A stretch of 64,000 nt of DNA. It comes from Diplosphaera chodatii. Lineage: Eukaryota > Chlorophyta > Trebouxiophyceae > Prasiolales > Stichococcaceae. A model generated the notes under the pieces. It worked only from the letters and a program-made list of their open reading frames with translations, was not told where the DNA came from and did no database searches. Of the stretch, positions 47,588 to 62,500 are shown piece after piece. Made by a program: the position numbers and the translations under genes. Each line of letters begins with the position of its first letter. The first letter of the stretch is position 1. Location: contig JAALGY010000001.1 of the NCBI GenBank assembly GCA_032358165.1, forward strand, positions 248,001-312,000, given 5' to 3'.

Positions 47588-50500
47588 ATGGAGGGCTCCA
47601 CTACGAACAGTAGCCTGGCGCTTCTGTTGTCAGGTGGCATCATCTTTCACCCTTGCTTAATCTTCTATGTGCACAAGCGCAGCATCCGCTCAACTTACTG
47701 CCAGCATCAGAGCAGTGTTCGTTTACTCTTGCCCGCGGCTGTCCTGGCCCACGCAGGAGCTGACATTGGCGTTGCACACACGGATAGTGCACACGCAAGT
47801 CACCACCTGACGTCCGTTGCTGGTCAAGCGCAGTTGTGCTGGTGGCGGTATTCGAGCGAGCCATCTTTCGCAACAGGGGCGTGCACTCGCTGCTGCGGCT
47901 GCTGCAGCTGGTGCTGTTATGCCAGCTGCCCGCTGTGCTGTTGCTCGGCGCCTCCCCCGGCCGCCTGCCCACCATCGTTGCCATCACGTGCGCTCAGCCC
48001 ATGTTACGGAGTTGGGACCAGCCCTGCTGTGCTGCCTGCGCCTGCCGGGCGCCCGCAGCCGTCAAGGTACCACCGTAGGCGGTTGCCAGTACCCATCTCG
48101 AGCATCTCAATCTTGGTGCAGGTCTGCGGGTGCCGGGCTGCTGGGCTTCGGCATCTCGTGCGTGGCTCGCCCGAGCCAAGCAGCACATGAAGCGAAGTCA
48201 GGCCAGTCTCAGCGCTGGTGGGCGCTGCTGTGCTGGTTGGCCGTTGCCCTGCTGGCTACGGCCGGACACCTGGGCTTTGCGGTCGGCCTGGAGGCAGCCG
48301 GCTTCGATACGCGCGCGGTCTTCCTCCAAGGTGCGTTCTTGACACCGACATATGCCCAAATTCAAGAGGCAGCGGCGCCAGGAGCCCACAGGGAGCACAC
48401 TGCCTGCGCCTTGGTCCTCGCCATGGGTGTGCTTCAGCCCCTGTTGTACTTGGCACACAAGACCAGCCTACTATCAGTATTTGCGTGCGTGCACCGGCTT
48501 TGCGACAACATCCTGGTCCGACTCGTGTCTGGCAAAGTCAGAGGCGGCAGCTGTGCCGGTCAGGCACAGTCTGCTTGCCTCCAACCCTGAGGCACAGTCA
48601 GCGCACACATCATGTACCAGGCGGCATGCGGGGCTGCGTGCAGGTCTGGACCACAGTGTAGCCTTCCTGGTGGCCACATGCGTGGGGCTGCCGGTGTTGC
48701 TGCTGGTGGTCTGGATCCTCAATGGCCTACGGCTGCGCTCGCGCTACTGTTGCAGCGTCATGGCACTCTACATTATCGCCAGCCTGCTGCTGGTCGCGCT
48801 GAGGTGGGCGCTGGTCCTGTGGTGGCTTGACGATGCTGACGGAACGCCTTGTGCTGTACAGCAAGTGGGGTAGCTGCTCAGCATGCCGGCAGGGCACCTT
48901 GTAAGCTGTCCGTGCATTGCTTGATGCCCTCATCGTTGAAGCACCACTTGGTATGTGCTGCAGGTCCTGGACGGACCAGTTCCTGGTGTACAAGTACGGC
49001 ACTTGGCTGGTGTGGCTGCTGGAGCTCATCTGGTGCCAGCTGTTCCTGGCGCTGGGCGCCCCTACAGGGCAGCTCAAGCGCAGGAGCGGCGTCATCCGCG
49101 GCTCCTTGGCCAAGCTGACCTGCGGCTGGCAGATCACGCACACCAGCCGGTCCAAGGCGGCGCAGCCGGTGCTGCCAGTCACCGCGCAGCAGGCAGCAGA
49201 GCCCGCGATCACAGCCGTCAAGGCGGATCTCCCAGCCAGCTCGCAGCCTGACAAGGATGCTGGGAAGGGTGGCGAGGATGATCAGGCGGCATCCGCTGCT
49301 CAGCCTCTGATGCAGCCAGCTGGCGAGGTGGCCGAGATGAATCTCAGCGACGCGCTGTCAGGTCTGACATGCTGCTCGTGCATCCCAGTCTGCTTGCCTC
49401 CTGGCCTCACGTGAGCACTCGACAGAGCGACTGCCTCTGAGTGCTGATCTGGCGGCCCGCGCTCTGCTGCAGTCGCACGGCTGGCAAACAACTGGATGCT
49501 GGGCGTCATGCATGCGGGAGATGAGCCGCAGCCCGAGGGGGAGAAGGTGACGGGCTACCATCGACTGCCCTGGCGCTGCGGTGTCGCTGACAGGTGCTCC
49601 ATGCCGTGCTGTGCTGGCTGCTCTGGTTTGCACAGCTGCAGTGGGCACCACCGTCTTCCATACTGCTGCTGCTTCCGGCGCCAGTTGGTACTAACTCCTC
49701 TTGTCTGTAAACAGGTCATGGGCGCAGTATATTGCCGAGGTGGTCCTTGTGGACAAGCTGAGCAAGCCGATGCCGGTGGGCCTGCCGCCGATGGGCGCTC
49801 TGCTGGGCGCATTCCCCGACATCTACTTGGGGGACAGCCCTGCAGCCGAAGCTCATCGGCGGGAGGCACTGGGTGCGCTGCTGCAGCGGAGGGGGGTGGC
49901 AGGCCCCGAGGGCGCGGCCTTCATGCCGTGCATTGTGGCGCCCCTTGGCGCGACGGCGCCAGACTGCGAGACCGCGGCCGCCCGCGTGCTGCACGTGCTG
50001 CATGGGGGCCTGCAACGCGGGCTGTGGGCCAAGCTGCCCGCCGCCGGCCATGCGCAGCAGGCTACCAGCAGCACCGCCGCCGACATGGCCTCCATCAGCA
50101 GCCTCACGGTGCGGTCCCAACGTTCTGCCCTGTGCTGCCAAGTCTTTTGCTTGGAACTGCTCACATGCGAAGCAGACTCAGGAAGCTACGGTCCCTGCTC
50201 ACGACCGAACGGCCGCTGCTGAACCCCTGGCATCCTTTTCGCTGCACCAGGTGCGACTGGAGGCGCTGAAGCGGGACGCGCAGATGCCGGCGGCGTCGGC
50301 GCTGCCGCTGGCGGGGCCCCTGGTGTCGGTGCTGCACCTGCTCGCTGCCGACATCCCCGCGGGCCGCATCGAAGTGCACCTGTGCCCCCGCATTTCCCTG
50401 ACCGCCGAGCCCCCAGGTGCAGGACTGCCACACAGCCTGCTTCCAGTCCTCCTCAAAGTTGTGTTGAACGCCAAGCTCATTGTGGCACCCTAGGTCCCAC

Positions 50501-53500
50501 TGCATCACGTGAATGTTGCATCACAATCTTGCTCAGAGCGCTTGTTACATAAGCTTACAATGTGTTTGAGTCCAGCGTGAGACCCCCCTGTTGTGCTGCG
50601 CAGCATGCTCGCCGGTGCGCTTTTGGGCCGTGGCGTCCCGGGACCCAGCCGCAGATGGCGCCACACAGGTCTTCGTGGACTCGCTGTGCCCGGACCTCCT
50701 GGAGGCCCTGGTGCACTGCCTGCTCCTGCAGGAGGGCCACTCGCCCGAGGTGGGCGCCTTTAGCTTGACTGGTGGCAACGTCTGACAGCGGCGACCCCGG
50801 ATGCTGGGTGAAATGAACTGGCTGTTTGCGGGCCATTTTCGCAACATAGAGTATGTGCCTGACGCTATGCTCCTCCTTGCTGCTGCCAGCTCGCGCGCCT
50901 GGCGGAGGCAGCAGTGAGCTGCAGCTCCAGCGGCGGGGCGCACGCCTTCACGGGCGGCCCCAGGGGCGGGCTTGCGCTGCTGTCCGCCCGCATGAGGGAG
51001 GAGCTGCAGGGCGTCACCCCTGCCGACCTGCTGCAGGTACGCTTTCGAACCCAATGGTTTCAAGTGACAAGCTCAATATGCTCCAGCAACAGCCTGGAAC
51101 CCGTTCCATCATCTGTACGAGTTTGCATGACCTGCACAAGTTTGCATCTGCAGCACCTCAGGTCCGCCGTCACTGATGCACCTCAGTGGCATTCTAATAA
51201 CAGGCAGTGGCAGCCGGGGCAGCAGGGCTTGCCGACCTGGCCGCCGAGGCGCCCTCGCACTACAGCAGCGCCCAGGCCAAGAAGCTGGCGGCGCTGGCGG
51301 CGCAGCAGCAGGATGCCCTCACGGCGGCGGTGGACGCCACGGCGCTGCAGCTGGCGCCTGACGCCGACTGGATGCAGGTGTGCGCCTGTGCTTTTGAGCC
51401 TCGATGCTGCCCAGCGGTGCCTCTGCAGATGGTGTAGTCTACTCTGGTGGCGGCCCCTGCCGAACCTTCTCCGACCTTGCCCTCACCGCTCGTTGTTGTT
51501 GCCATCATGCGGAGGCACCACGTTAAGCTGTGTCGATGTGCGTCCCGCAGGCAACACATGCGGCGTGGTCAGTGCTGGCCGAGCATTGCGTCATCCAGCA
51601 CCAGGCAGAGCAGCATCCCAGCTATGAAGCTCCCAAGGACCCGAAGGTGACATTCCAGTTGATGCATTGGCTGGCTGTTGTTTTTGCGGTGAATAATCTT
51701 TTCCGTGTCACACTTGCGCTGCCTCGTTCCAAACTTCAGACGAAGGGCGGTGGCCAGGAATGTCAGGCTGACACGTCTGCGCACACACACAGGAGCTGAG
51801 CCCTAAGCAGTACTGGGAGGAGCTGATGGCGGTGGTGACCTATTGGATGGCGAAGGAGGGTGCCGCAACCACCGGCACAGTTTCCCTGCTGCGCCAGGTG
51901 CAGGTCATCTGCCAAGAGACCAGCGTCAGTGCAACATTGAGCTCCCGGAGACAGGCATCTGATCCGCCATCACAGCACCTCAGCACCGGCTGTCCATGCC
52001 TGACCCTGGATGTCGATGTTTCCGCAGGGGCAGCGGGTGTGCCTGGAGACGGCGATCCCGGGGCTGCTGAACGCGATCGTGGAGAACGCGAACCACAGCG
52101 AGGACTCCTTCCTGCAGGACCCCGACATCATGGTTGTCTACCTGGAGCAACTGGTGAGCGAATCCAGCGGTGTAAGGGGTCCAGGTGGTATGTGCTTTGA
52201 TGAGGCAGCGGCTGGAGCACCTCATGTCAGTGAGCTGCGGCTGAAGACATTTCTGGGGACTGCAGGGCATCTCCAACGAGGTGGAGCCCTACTTTGGCGT
52301 CAACAAGTTCCAGCTGGGGCGGCTGCTGCGCGCACGGCTCCAGCAGCAGCTGCGCTCCAGTGCCGGTGACTGATAAGACGGCCCCTGCGCTGCATCCTTT
52401 GTTGCCGCGTGGTAGTCTAGGGCCTGCTGGTGCTGCTCCTGCATTGCAATGGCTGGCATGCTGTTTCGCTAACTGGCTTGCTGTGCGCCGCGCAGAGGTT
52501 GGCAAGGTGAAATCCGAGCAGCCGCCAGCCACTGAGCAGCAGGCGCTGCCAGCCAAGCCCACGCCCCCCGCAGCAGCGGTGGACGCGCACGCTGGCTTCA
52601 CCGTCGCCGTCGGCAACGGCCTGTTCTGGCTGCTGCCCTACGTCATGTACTGGGCATCCTCCACCACGCTGAAGAGCGGCATGTTCGACAACGGCCGGCT
52701 GGACTACGACCATGCCAAGTGCGGCATGCTTGGCATTGGCATCGTAGTACATCTTGATGCATGTCGTGCGCCATGACATTCAGCCAACTGCTGCTAAGGT
52801 CATGCATGCATACTTATCTCTGATGTTTGCTCATCCATCTGCAGGTGGATGTTTTGGGGGTTCTTTTGCGCCTACCTGGCAGTCGGTGCCTTCTTCAACC
52901 TGCTGCTCATGATGCTGTGCTACCACCAGCACCGCTTTGCTGCGCCCGCCCGCAACGTGCTCCTGTGTCAGGTGAGCTGCTTTGGCACTACAAACGTGAC
53001 ATTGAACGCCGACATCACGCTGCTGCACTGAGACGGTCACCCTCAGAGATTGCATACCCCAGCATCTGTCCATTGCCTAAGTGATCCATGCAAGGGCTGC
53101 ACTCCACGGTGGTGTCATACTGCTGGCACAGGGCCTTGTTGCCTCCATCCTTTTTTACACCGTGGCGGCGCCGTTCCCAGGACTCTATGTGCTCCTGCGC
53201 TACAATTCTTTGGCCCTGGCATGGTTTGCCAGCGTGATCTTCTGGCTGCTGTGTGTCTACCTGCAGATGGTAAGCTTGCCATGTCATCAACCCATGAGTG
53301 CAGTGCCTCCACCCTTGCTTCCGTGCTAACAGTGCGAGTGATGTTTGCTTGTGTGTGCGTGGACTGCTTGTCTCCACTGGTGCCTACCTTCTGTCAGGAC
53401 TGACGTGCTGATGTGTGCTCCTCTGCAGCTGCTGCTTATCTACACCACAGCCGTCAGCAACGACGCCTGGGGCACGCGCGCAGGCCGCACAGTTCTGGCC

Positions 53501-56500
53501 GTCTTTGTTGCTCAGGTGCCACCTGACGTCATGACATCGATTTGCAGCGCATCACTGCATCGAGATGCCACCAGCAGTGCTGAAGCCTAACGCTTGCGGT
53601 CCCGATGCAGGTTGCTTTCAATCGGGCGTCCTATGCACTACCCCAGATCAATGCAGTGGCCTCCAACGTTGGTGGCCTGGCGCTGTTCCTTGTTATCTCG
53701 GCAGTTCTGCTGTGGTTCCACATGCGGGACCATGTGCGACTGTGCGCCGAGGCTTGCGGCGTCACGGCCGCCACCGACATCGAAACTGTCAGGTATGCCC
53801 GCCATCCTGCACGCTTGGAGGCCACAGCAGGCCTACGAGCACATGCTTATGTGTGCATTGGCCTGTTACACTTCAAGGGGGTGAAGCCTAGTATCAGGCC
53901 AAAACCGCATGTGCTGTGCAGTGGCCCGGCTGTGGAGCTGCTGTTTGCGCTGCACAACGCAATGAACGCCCAGGCGCTCGCGCCAGCCAAGCTCGAGCCG
54001 AAGAAGCGGACGGCCATCGCCGCCAAGGCGGCCACGGTGCTGAAGCAGAAGCTGCGCACGATGCGGCGGCTGCGGCTGCCGCTGCTGTACGCCGACTACT
54101 CCTGGGCGCTGCCCCAGGGCGGGCTGAACCACCTCATGATCACCGTGCCCTACTGGCTCAGGTGACTGTCCGACGCTGCATGGTTTGGGCGGCCAGCCTG
54201 CACACGCCAACACTTGCATGTGTTATTGCCTGCTCAGTTTGAGGTGCTCAAGCAGGTGCATTGCCCAGAGAGCTGTTGTCATCGACGCTGACTGCTGTGC
54301 ATTGGCCTTGCCACAGTGAGTGGGCGGTCGGCAACGCATGGCTTGGCGAGAACACCGGGGCCATGCTGCTGGCGACGGCGTATGTGCTGCTGGCGGGCTC
54401 CTACCTGGAGTGGTGCATGATCCTGCGCGCCCGCTATGAGGTGTGCAGCACAGCAGGGCACAGCAGGGATGGTACTGATGTGGTGCCCCCCTGCCCCATA
54501 CATATGCCACAGGATACCCCCTGCCTTGCAAACCAGGAACTAAGGCCAGTTCCTGTGCTACGAACCAACCCTAGACAAGCGCATGACGCCGACAGCTTGA
54601 ACTGTATGGGTGTGCAGGCGGCACGCACGCTGCGCAAGGGTGCTGCGGGGGCGACGCCGTCGCACAAGGGGCTCCTCGACCGGTTCAAGGGCTTCCAGAT
54701 GCGGACGCTGGCGCAGCTGGTGCACTGGGCGGTGCTCATGGCGGGCGCGGGACTCCTGCTGGTGATGCTCCTAGAGTCCACCAAGGGGGACCCCAGCGTG
54801 GCCAGCTTCTCAGACTACCTTAAGGTGAAGCCAACCTCCGTTCAATTGCCGTGTTGCCTTATCCTGCACTCACAAGCAAGGCGATTATGGGTGTGTTGAA
54901 AACCTGCTGCGTGGTGGCTGCCATGTACTGTGAGCATCTGTTACAACATCTGCTACTGCTTCGTTGTACCTGGATAATGAGGTCATGCTGTGGTCGTGTA
55001 TATGCAGGTGGTGCGCAGCCTGCACTCGCAGCTCGTCAGCTACTGCATCATGGTCGGCGGTTTCAGCTGCATGATTCTGGTGCGGTGGCAATACACAATG
55101 CGGCCAGCACTGCCAGCACCTCGGCGCGACGTCGCTGCAATGCTGGGCTCACTGGCCGTCATGCTGGTGAGCTGCTTACAACATCAGCCTGGTAGCATGC
55201 CACGCGTCGCAAGGGGGTGTGCATTGCACTGCTGTCTGGTTCATGCCGCCACATCAGCGAACAAGCTGCACATAAGCGGCAGCAGGCATGTGTCGAAACT
55301 CCTGCATGGCAGTCAGGGCCTGTACTGGGCGGTCTGTGCTCCTGCAGGCGGTGGCGCTGCCCCAGTCCAAGCTGCTGGACAGCTTCCAGTATGTGCCGCC
55401 GGTGGCGGTGGCCACTACGGGGCTGGCGTACCTGGCGCTGGCCAACCTGCTGCACAAGATGGCGGTCGACAACCTTTGGGAGCGCTCCGCCACCCAGTGA
55501 GCCCTGTCCTTCGCTCTCATCTGCACTGGACCCATGACAGCAGCTCCTGCACACACATCGTTCTTCTGCAATGCCTAATGCAGTCCGCTTTGATCAATTT
55601 GCTTGCTGACTCTGGCAAATGGCACCGCAGGCTGAAGAAGGTGATGAGGTTGGGACGCCACACGTCTGGCCAGCATGCGCTGTCCTGCACGACTGTTGAG
55701 CCCGGGCAGCTGGAAGCAGCAGAGTGGCGGCTGCGCAACGGCCGCCATGTCACCGCCCGGGTGTCCCCCAGCCGCGGCCTGGGCGCCAAAGTGTCCGAGG
55801 TGAGCCTGCTTCAAGATTGTAGCCTGCGGTTCTGCACTGATGCCTGTGGGAGGGTAACCCATTTGTTGTCGTGTGAAAGGATGTGTATCACGTCTTCCAG
55901 CCAACACGTCATCTGCGGGTGCCACTCAGGCGCTGGCCGGCTGGCAGCGGGAGGCAGCGGCGGCGTACGCCGACCCGCGCTCCGCACGGCTGGGTGCCCT
56001 GGCACAGGCCTACCCCGAGTTCGCCCCGCTGCTGCCGGCGGTGGAGGCGGGCTGGGCGGCCGGGACCACCAGAGCGCACCTGGTCCCCTTCACCGCCATC
56101 AACCCGACTGGTGGTGCCCCCCAGGTGCGTCCCATGATATATGCCTGTGCCTGTGAAGCCCGAACAACATGCTTTGCAGTGGGCTTTCTTCGCTGGCAGT
56201 TTTCTCACTGCACCTGTGACATCCTTACCAGACTTTCTCACTGCACCTGTGACATCCTTACCAGACTGCACGACATGTATGCCTGCAGTTCTACGCACTG
56301 GGGGTGCCGTCAGACGGTGCCCTGGACGTGTACGTCGCAATTGATGCGCTGCCGGAGCGGCTGACAAGCCTGGCCGCTGGTGGCAGCAGAGATGCCGACC
56401 GGCTCACGGACCGCGTCACAGAGGCTGTGCTCCTGGAGTCTCTGATCCAGTGGCAGCGCAAGGCTGGCCTGGTGAGACCTGGTTTTGAACATGTATCTCA

Positions 56501-59500
56501 TCCTATACTGGAGGTCCTGAGCATTGTACAATCGCATCTGCTAGTGGCATCAGCTAAGTTATTGCTGCCTCACACACGCAGGCTGCCAGCGGTGTTACCA
56601 CCGCGCACCTGCATGCCTGCATGTGGGAGTTCAGGTGCGGGGCCGCCCTGCTGCCAGCACGGGTGGCAGAGGAGCTGCGCAGCCTGCCACCCCGCGCCCT
56701 GTCGGCAATGGTGCGGCCGCCGGCACTTGTGCGATCCGCAGTGGCTGCTGCAAATGCACTCTGGGCCTGGCCCTCTCTCAATCAATGCTACCCACATCAT
56801 CATGGCCTTTGCTGAAGATCGGAGCGTGCTGAGCAGGTGCACCGCACGCCGCTGAGCATCGCGAATGGGGTGGTGCGCCACCTGGCCGCCCTCCCTGCAA
56901 CCCTCGGCGAGGCCAATGAGGTCAGCTGTCCACCAGTCAAGGAACCATGTGCTGTGCATCTCTGGCTGCTGGTACCGTACCAATGCTTGACTTTGCTTCC
57001 AGGCTGTGGTCAACACTGTGTCCTATTGAACCCTAAACCCTATTGTGTCCTATACATGATGCAGGAGGCAGACGACCTGGTTGCGCATCTGACGCCGGCA
57101 CTGCTGAATTCGGCGTGGCCGCTGCTGACAGCCGAGGGCCGGTGCGCTCTGCTTGGCGCCTGCCACGCCGCCGCCACCGCAGCTGCAAAGCCAGCGGCAG
57201 TGGACCCAGCGCTCACAACATCGTACACCGTGCCCGCAGCCACCACGCTGGTGGCGGCCCTGGAGATCGTCAGCTACGGGCAGCAGCGCACGTTGTGCCG
57301 CGCCTCCCCTGCCGCGTCCAGCACCCAGGAGACTGCTGACGACACGGCCGCACCTGCCGCCGAGCTGGACGATGTGAACGACTGGTCCAAGGAAGCAGCA
57401 GCTGCAGCGTCACGCCGTGCAGCGCAGCGCTCGGCGCTCGCGGCCACTGCAGCCCTGGCGGTGCGGGCGGCAGCCCTGGAGCAGGGAGCGCTGGACCCTG
57501 AGGACCGACGATCGGCCAAGCCCGCGGCTGGGGCTTCCCGGAGGCGGTGGAATGTGCTGTCGCACATCTCCACCGCCATGTCGACTGGCCTGCGGCTGCT
57601 GTTCCTGGCGGCGATGGGCGACGTGGCCTTCTTCCCCGAGGTACATGATGCTGAGCTGCGGCTGCTGGTATTGCCACACCTGACTTGCGTTTTACACCTC
57701 TTTCCCTGCACTGCATGCAGCTCCGGGGCAGCAAACTCAACAGCGGTACTGATGCCAAGCTTGCTGTACTGACAGGCTGACGCAGCGCTGAGCGGGAGCT
57801 CTGGACTCAGGCGGGCTCTGCTGCTGCCGCCGCTCAAGGCCCTGCAGCTGTTGGCGCTCTGCTCTCAGGTGTGTTTCAGCTGCCGCGAAAGCTACTGCAC
57901 AAACAGTCGGCAGTCGTGCTATTCAGCAGTTTCTGGTCTCTCTGTACAACCTGTGGTTGATCAGCATCCCTCATGTTTGCTTTGCACAGGCGGCGGCGGA
58001 GGCCCTGTGCCGCAGCATGCTGTGGGCGCAGCCGGGCATCTACACCTGGCTGCTGGCCGCGACCCGCAAGCCTTTCGCTGCCATCGCCGCTTACAATGCG
58101 GAGGCTGCGCTGAAGCTGGTCCTCACCTTTGGCCGGCACGGCATGTCCAGCAGCCACCTGCGCACGCTGGCCTCGCCAAAGCGGGTGTGCAGCTTGCAGC
58201 AAAATTCTATGATGGATGCCTGTTCTGCAGGGGTGAAAGTGTTACGGCAACGAAATCACTGCTTCGCCAGCAGCAGAAGCAACACAGCCCACCGCACCTC
58301 CATGCTCCTCACAAATACAGGATGGGCTGCTTACTCACACGCTGTGTCTGCGCACTGCAGCCGGCGCGCAGCAGCAGCAGCAGCGGCGGCAGCAGCGTGA
58401 GCGGGTCCACCTGCAGCGCCGACTCCGACGACGAGCTGGGCGCGGCGCTGGCGGAAGAGGGTCTGGCGCCGGATTCCGAGGCGCTGCTGACCGCCAGCCT
58501 GCTGGGGCCGCGCTACCACCCCGACATGACCATTGGTGGGTTTGTTTGAGGGTGCAGGCCAAGGCTGCAGACCATGCTCTCACTAAATTTGCCGTCCCCC
58601 TCCACGACACAGCCAACCGCAGCAAGGCAGGCTTGAAACTTGCTTCCTCTGTCGTGTGCAGTGATTGCTGAGACGACGGTGGGGGCGCGGCTGACGCCCG
58701 GCGGCGACTTGGCACAGAAGACCGCCTTTGTGGTGCTGCCGGCGCCCCAGGGGGGCTACTTCCGCCGCAAGGCTGCCGCCCCCAGGTGCACATAATCCCT
58801 GATGGAACTCGCTCGTCCAGCCTTGCTCTGGTATGAACAGCCTTCAACCTTTCTGAGCGCAACCCTAAGGTTGATGGGCCTGCGATCTGCAGGATGCCTG
58901 TGTGGCAGTACGATGCTGTCGCCAAAACCGTCACCAGGTGGCGGTACAACCCCCTGGGCTCCCACATCCCCATCTGCAGCGAGGTGCGCCATTGTTTCTT
59001 CTCGAATGTCAGCCGCTCAGTATACTTTCGGAGAGAATCTTGCTTCAGGGACACCTGATGGACGGCTGGGGGTTCCTGCATAGCCGGTGGAAGCATTCGA
59101 GGCCCAGTCAACCGCCGCCTACTCGACACTGTAATAATTTTAAGCATTCTTTCAGGCCTGATGTGGATGTTTTGTGGCACCAACAGGTCTGGGACGGCGT
59201 GACGTCCCAGGAGGCCGCCGTGCTGCGCTTGCGCAAGCTGGGCGGGCCGTCTTCGAGGTCCACAGTGGTGAGCGCACCTCGCCCACTGGCGGCAACGGTT
59301 GGGCAGCTGATGCTTGAGCAGTATATGGTCTTATGTACGTTCACACTTTGTGCTGAGAGCTGACACGACTCCTGGTCATGCAAGCATGCATGCGAGCTCT
59401 GATCACATGGCATGGTTTGCGTGTTGGTCCATCGTTTATACCAAGCCTTTGACTCCTGAATCCTGCAGTATGACGACGCCGGCCGTGTGAAGTCGCTGTC

Positions 59501-62500
59501 CATGGAGTCGGCGCTGGCGGGGGACAGCACGGCGGTGGCCGCCACGCTGCACTTCCTGCCAGCGGCTTGGCTGCCGGCGCAGGCGGCCGTCTTCCACTTC
59601 GCCACCGGCACCATGGCGCTGGCCGACGGCGAGCGCTGCGGCGTGGAGCTGAGCTGGCGGAAGGAGGAAGCGGACGGCGGAAGGCGGAAGCAGCAGCAGC
59701 AGCACCCGGCGGCCCCCTTCCCCCGCACCGTCACGGTGCGTCACCGTCTACCAATCATGAGCGGCAGGCGGCCTCTGGCAGTGACTGCTTTGCTGCATGT
59801 TGGCCCGACCTGCTGGGCAGCCGCATGGTGTGCTCGCCACATGGCCACAGCATTGAAGCGGAGGACGTGATGCGTGGTTTTGAGACCGTAGGTGACCACC
59901 AGCGAGTTCGCCTGGCGGCTGGAGTGCGACCCGGTGGCGCCGGTGCCCGATGGCGTGCTGGGCGCGCCCACCCTGTGGCCCTCCGAGCCCGTGGTGCTGG
60001 GCTGCAGCATGCGGGCCGAGGCCGAGGGCCCCGCCTCCACGGCGCCCTGGATGCCGGCCTCCACCCCGTCCTGGGTCCCCCACCTGCTGAAGGTGCGCCG
60101 GTGCTGCCCCGTCGCTGAAGTGCGACCCATTGCACGCACGACCCTGTGGCCGCGAAGGCAGCAAGCAGCGGTACGGTCGGTGCAGCTAGGGGCTGCGAAG
60201 GTTTCTGGTAGTAGCTCTTCTGCTCACGAGTGTTAGCAAACATCTGCAGGTGCTGGCGGTGCAGCTCGCGCCATCAGTGTGGCAGGAGGCGCCCTTCCTG
60301 CCCCAAAGCATCAGGTGATGCACCAGACACTAAGCCACAGCAGTGTCCCCCAGCATGACAAACTTCCACAGGAAGGCTGAAGACAGCTTGAACGTTGATT
60401 ACCGTGACCCAGGCGCCCCACGCCTTACCTGGCACTGCTGCTCTGCCTTGGCTCCTGTTGTCTAACCGTGAGTTCGTGCTGTGCAGCCTGCACGGCGAGG
60501 CCGGCAGCGCGGTGGCGCACCAGGCGCCGGCCGCCGACGCCGGCGCGTCCCGAGCGCTGCTGTGGTGGGCGTGGAAGGGCGGCGCAGAGGAGCTGCAGCG
60601 CCAGCTCATCGCCCCCCCTGCAGCAAAGGCCGGCGGCCTCAGGGCGCGCCTGGCCGCGGCAGCGGCCCGCCTGTGCTGCCGGGGCACCCGGGGCACCCGG
60701 AAGCAGGATGCACAGGCCGGCAAGAATGGGGAAGCCGCACCGCAGCCCGCAACAAAGGTGCAGGCGCCCAAGCAGGCGCCGGTGCCGGTGCTGGACGGTC
60801 TGATGGCCACGACGCTGGATGAGGCGATGCTGCGGGGGGACCCGATGCTGGCGCCCTACTGGCGGTCCCGTCACCACCTGCAGGGCAAACGCGCCGCTTT
60901 CATTGCTGCCCACCGCCCGCTGCTGGAGGTGAGCCCTCCCAGGGCTAGGTGTAAAGCAGCGGCTGTCTGTTGCGTATCCCCACCATCGAACTGCACAGGA
61001 TTGTGTTCGGGCCGAACCTCTGATGCACTGTGTGCGTTCTGCAGGCAGCAATCGGCAGCCAGCTGCTGCGTGACATGGGCGCCTTCAGCCACCTGGCGCA
61101 CAGCATCGACTCCCTGGCAGCGCTGTCCACGGTACAACCCCCGCTCCCTGTACTGCCTGGCGGTCAGTGCTCTTGCCGCCTTCGATATCCCTTGGCTGAT
61201 GTGGCACCCATTCCATGTCCTACAGGTGCCCGGTAACTCATACGGCGGAGGCGCCTCCACCCCGCCGCCTGCGCAGCCGCTGCCGCCGGCGGCTGAGCTG
61301 GCCACGGCTGCAAGGGCCGGCCCGCAGATGGCGTGGATGTGGCGCCGCCCCACGGCCCGCACCACGATGCCTGCCGCCGCTGCCGCCGCCGCAAAGCAAA
61401 GTGCGCACTGGCACCATATGGTCGTTCAGCGCCGTTCGATGTTGGAGTGCAATTGGAGTGCAATGTATGAGCTGCGGCCACCTGGAGTGCATGTGTCAGC
61501 ATTCATTCCTTGCACGTCTGTTCGCTCTAACTTCGAGAGGATGCACATGTGTTGACCTGCTTCTCGCATCCCCTGCAGAGGTGGTGCAGAAGGCCCCCGA
61601 GCTGGGACTGGTGGCCTCGCAGCTGGCGGGTGGGCTGCCCGCGACGGCGGCCACCAAGCTGCGAGTCACGGCCATGGACTCCGGCACCTACCCCATGGAC
61701 GGCGGCGGCGTGGCGACCTGCCGCCAGGTCGTGCTGGACGGGCTGCCCGACGTGCAGTGGAGCTGCCAAGCCGAGCTCGCAAACGATCTGAAGCAGGTAG
61801 ACTCATGAGCACCCTGGTCGATGGCAGCAATGTAGCCTGTAGGCAGTTCCATTTCTTGCTTAGTATTCCGTGCAAGCCTCTGTCTCGATGGGGCTGTCGT
61901 CCGATGACGTGGTACCTTGCTTGCAGGTCATGCCCAAGTTCGTGCCGGGGCAGAATGTCGCGCGGGTGGACCTCATTCCGCAGTGGGACACGCAGCACAA
62001 CTCGCCCGCGCAGTCCCTGTCCGCCGACGTGCCCTTCCACGAGCTGGCCCGCAGGTGCGCCTGCTGTTTCTTGATGCTGGGTTTTGCAGTGTTGAATGCA
62101 GCACTTCGCTCTTGACCCCTGCCTGCTGGTCCTTATTGTTGTCAAAGCTGTGTGACGCATCCCCCCCCCCTTCCTGAGTAGCTTGAAGCGTGCTGACAGC
62201 ATTCGACGTGCTGCTGATGCAGGAACAAGGCGACCACCAGCCAGGCGATCGCGCAGCACTTCCTGCCGGCGCTGGGCGGCGTGCTGGGCGCCATGTGCAA
62301 GGCGTCCTGCCTGAGCGCGGCCGATCTGGAGGCCCTGGCGGGCAGCGTGCTTCAGATGCACGCCTATTTCCAAGCCTACAGCTGGGACATCACCTGGGAC
62401 TCCAGCATGGTGCGCCGTTCAGTCTTCTGTGCAAGGTTGCTCGTGCGGCCTGCCAGTCAGCTCTGCATCGCACCCGCATCCATCAGGTTTGGCAGGACCA

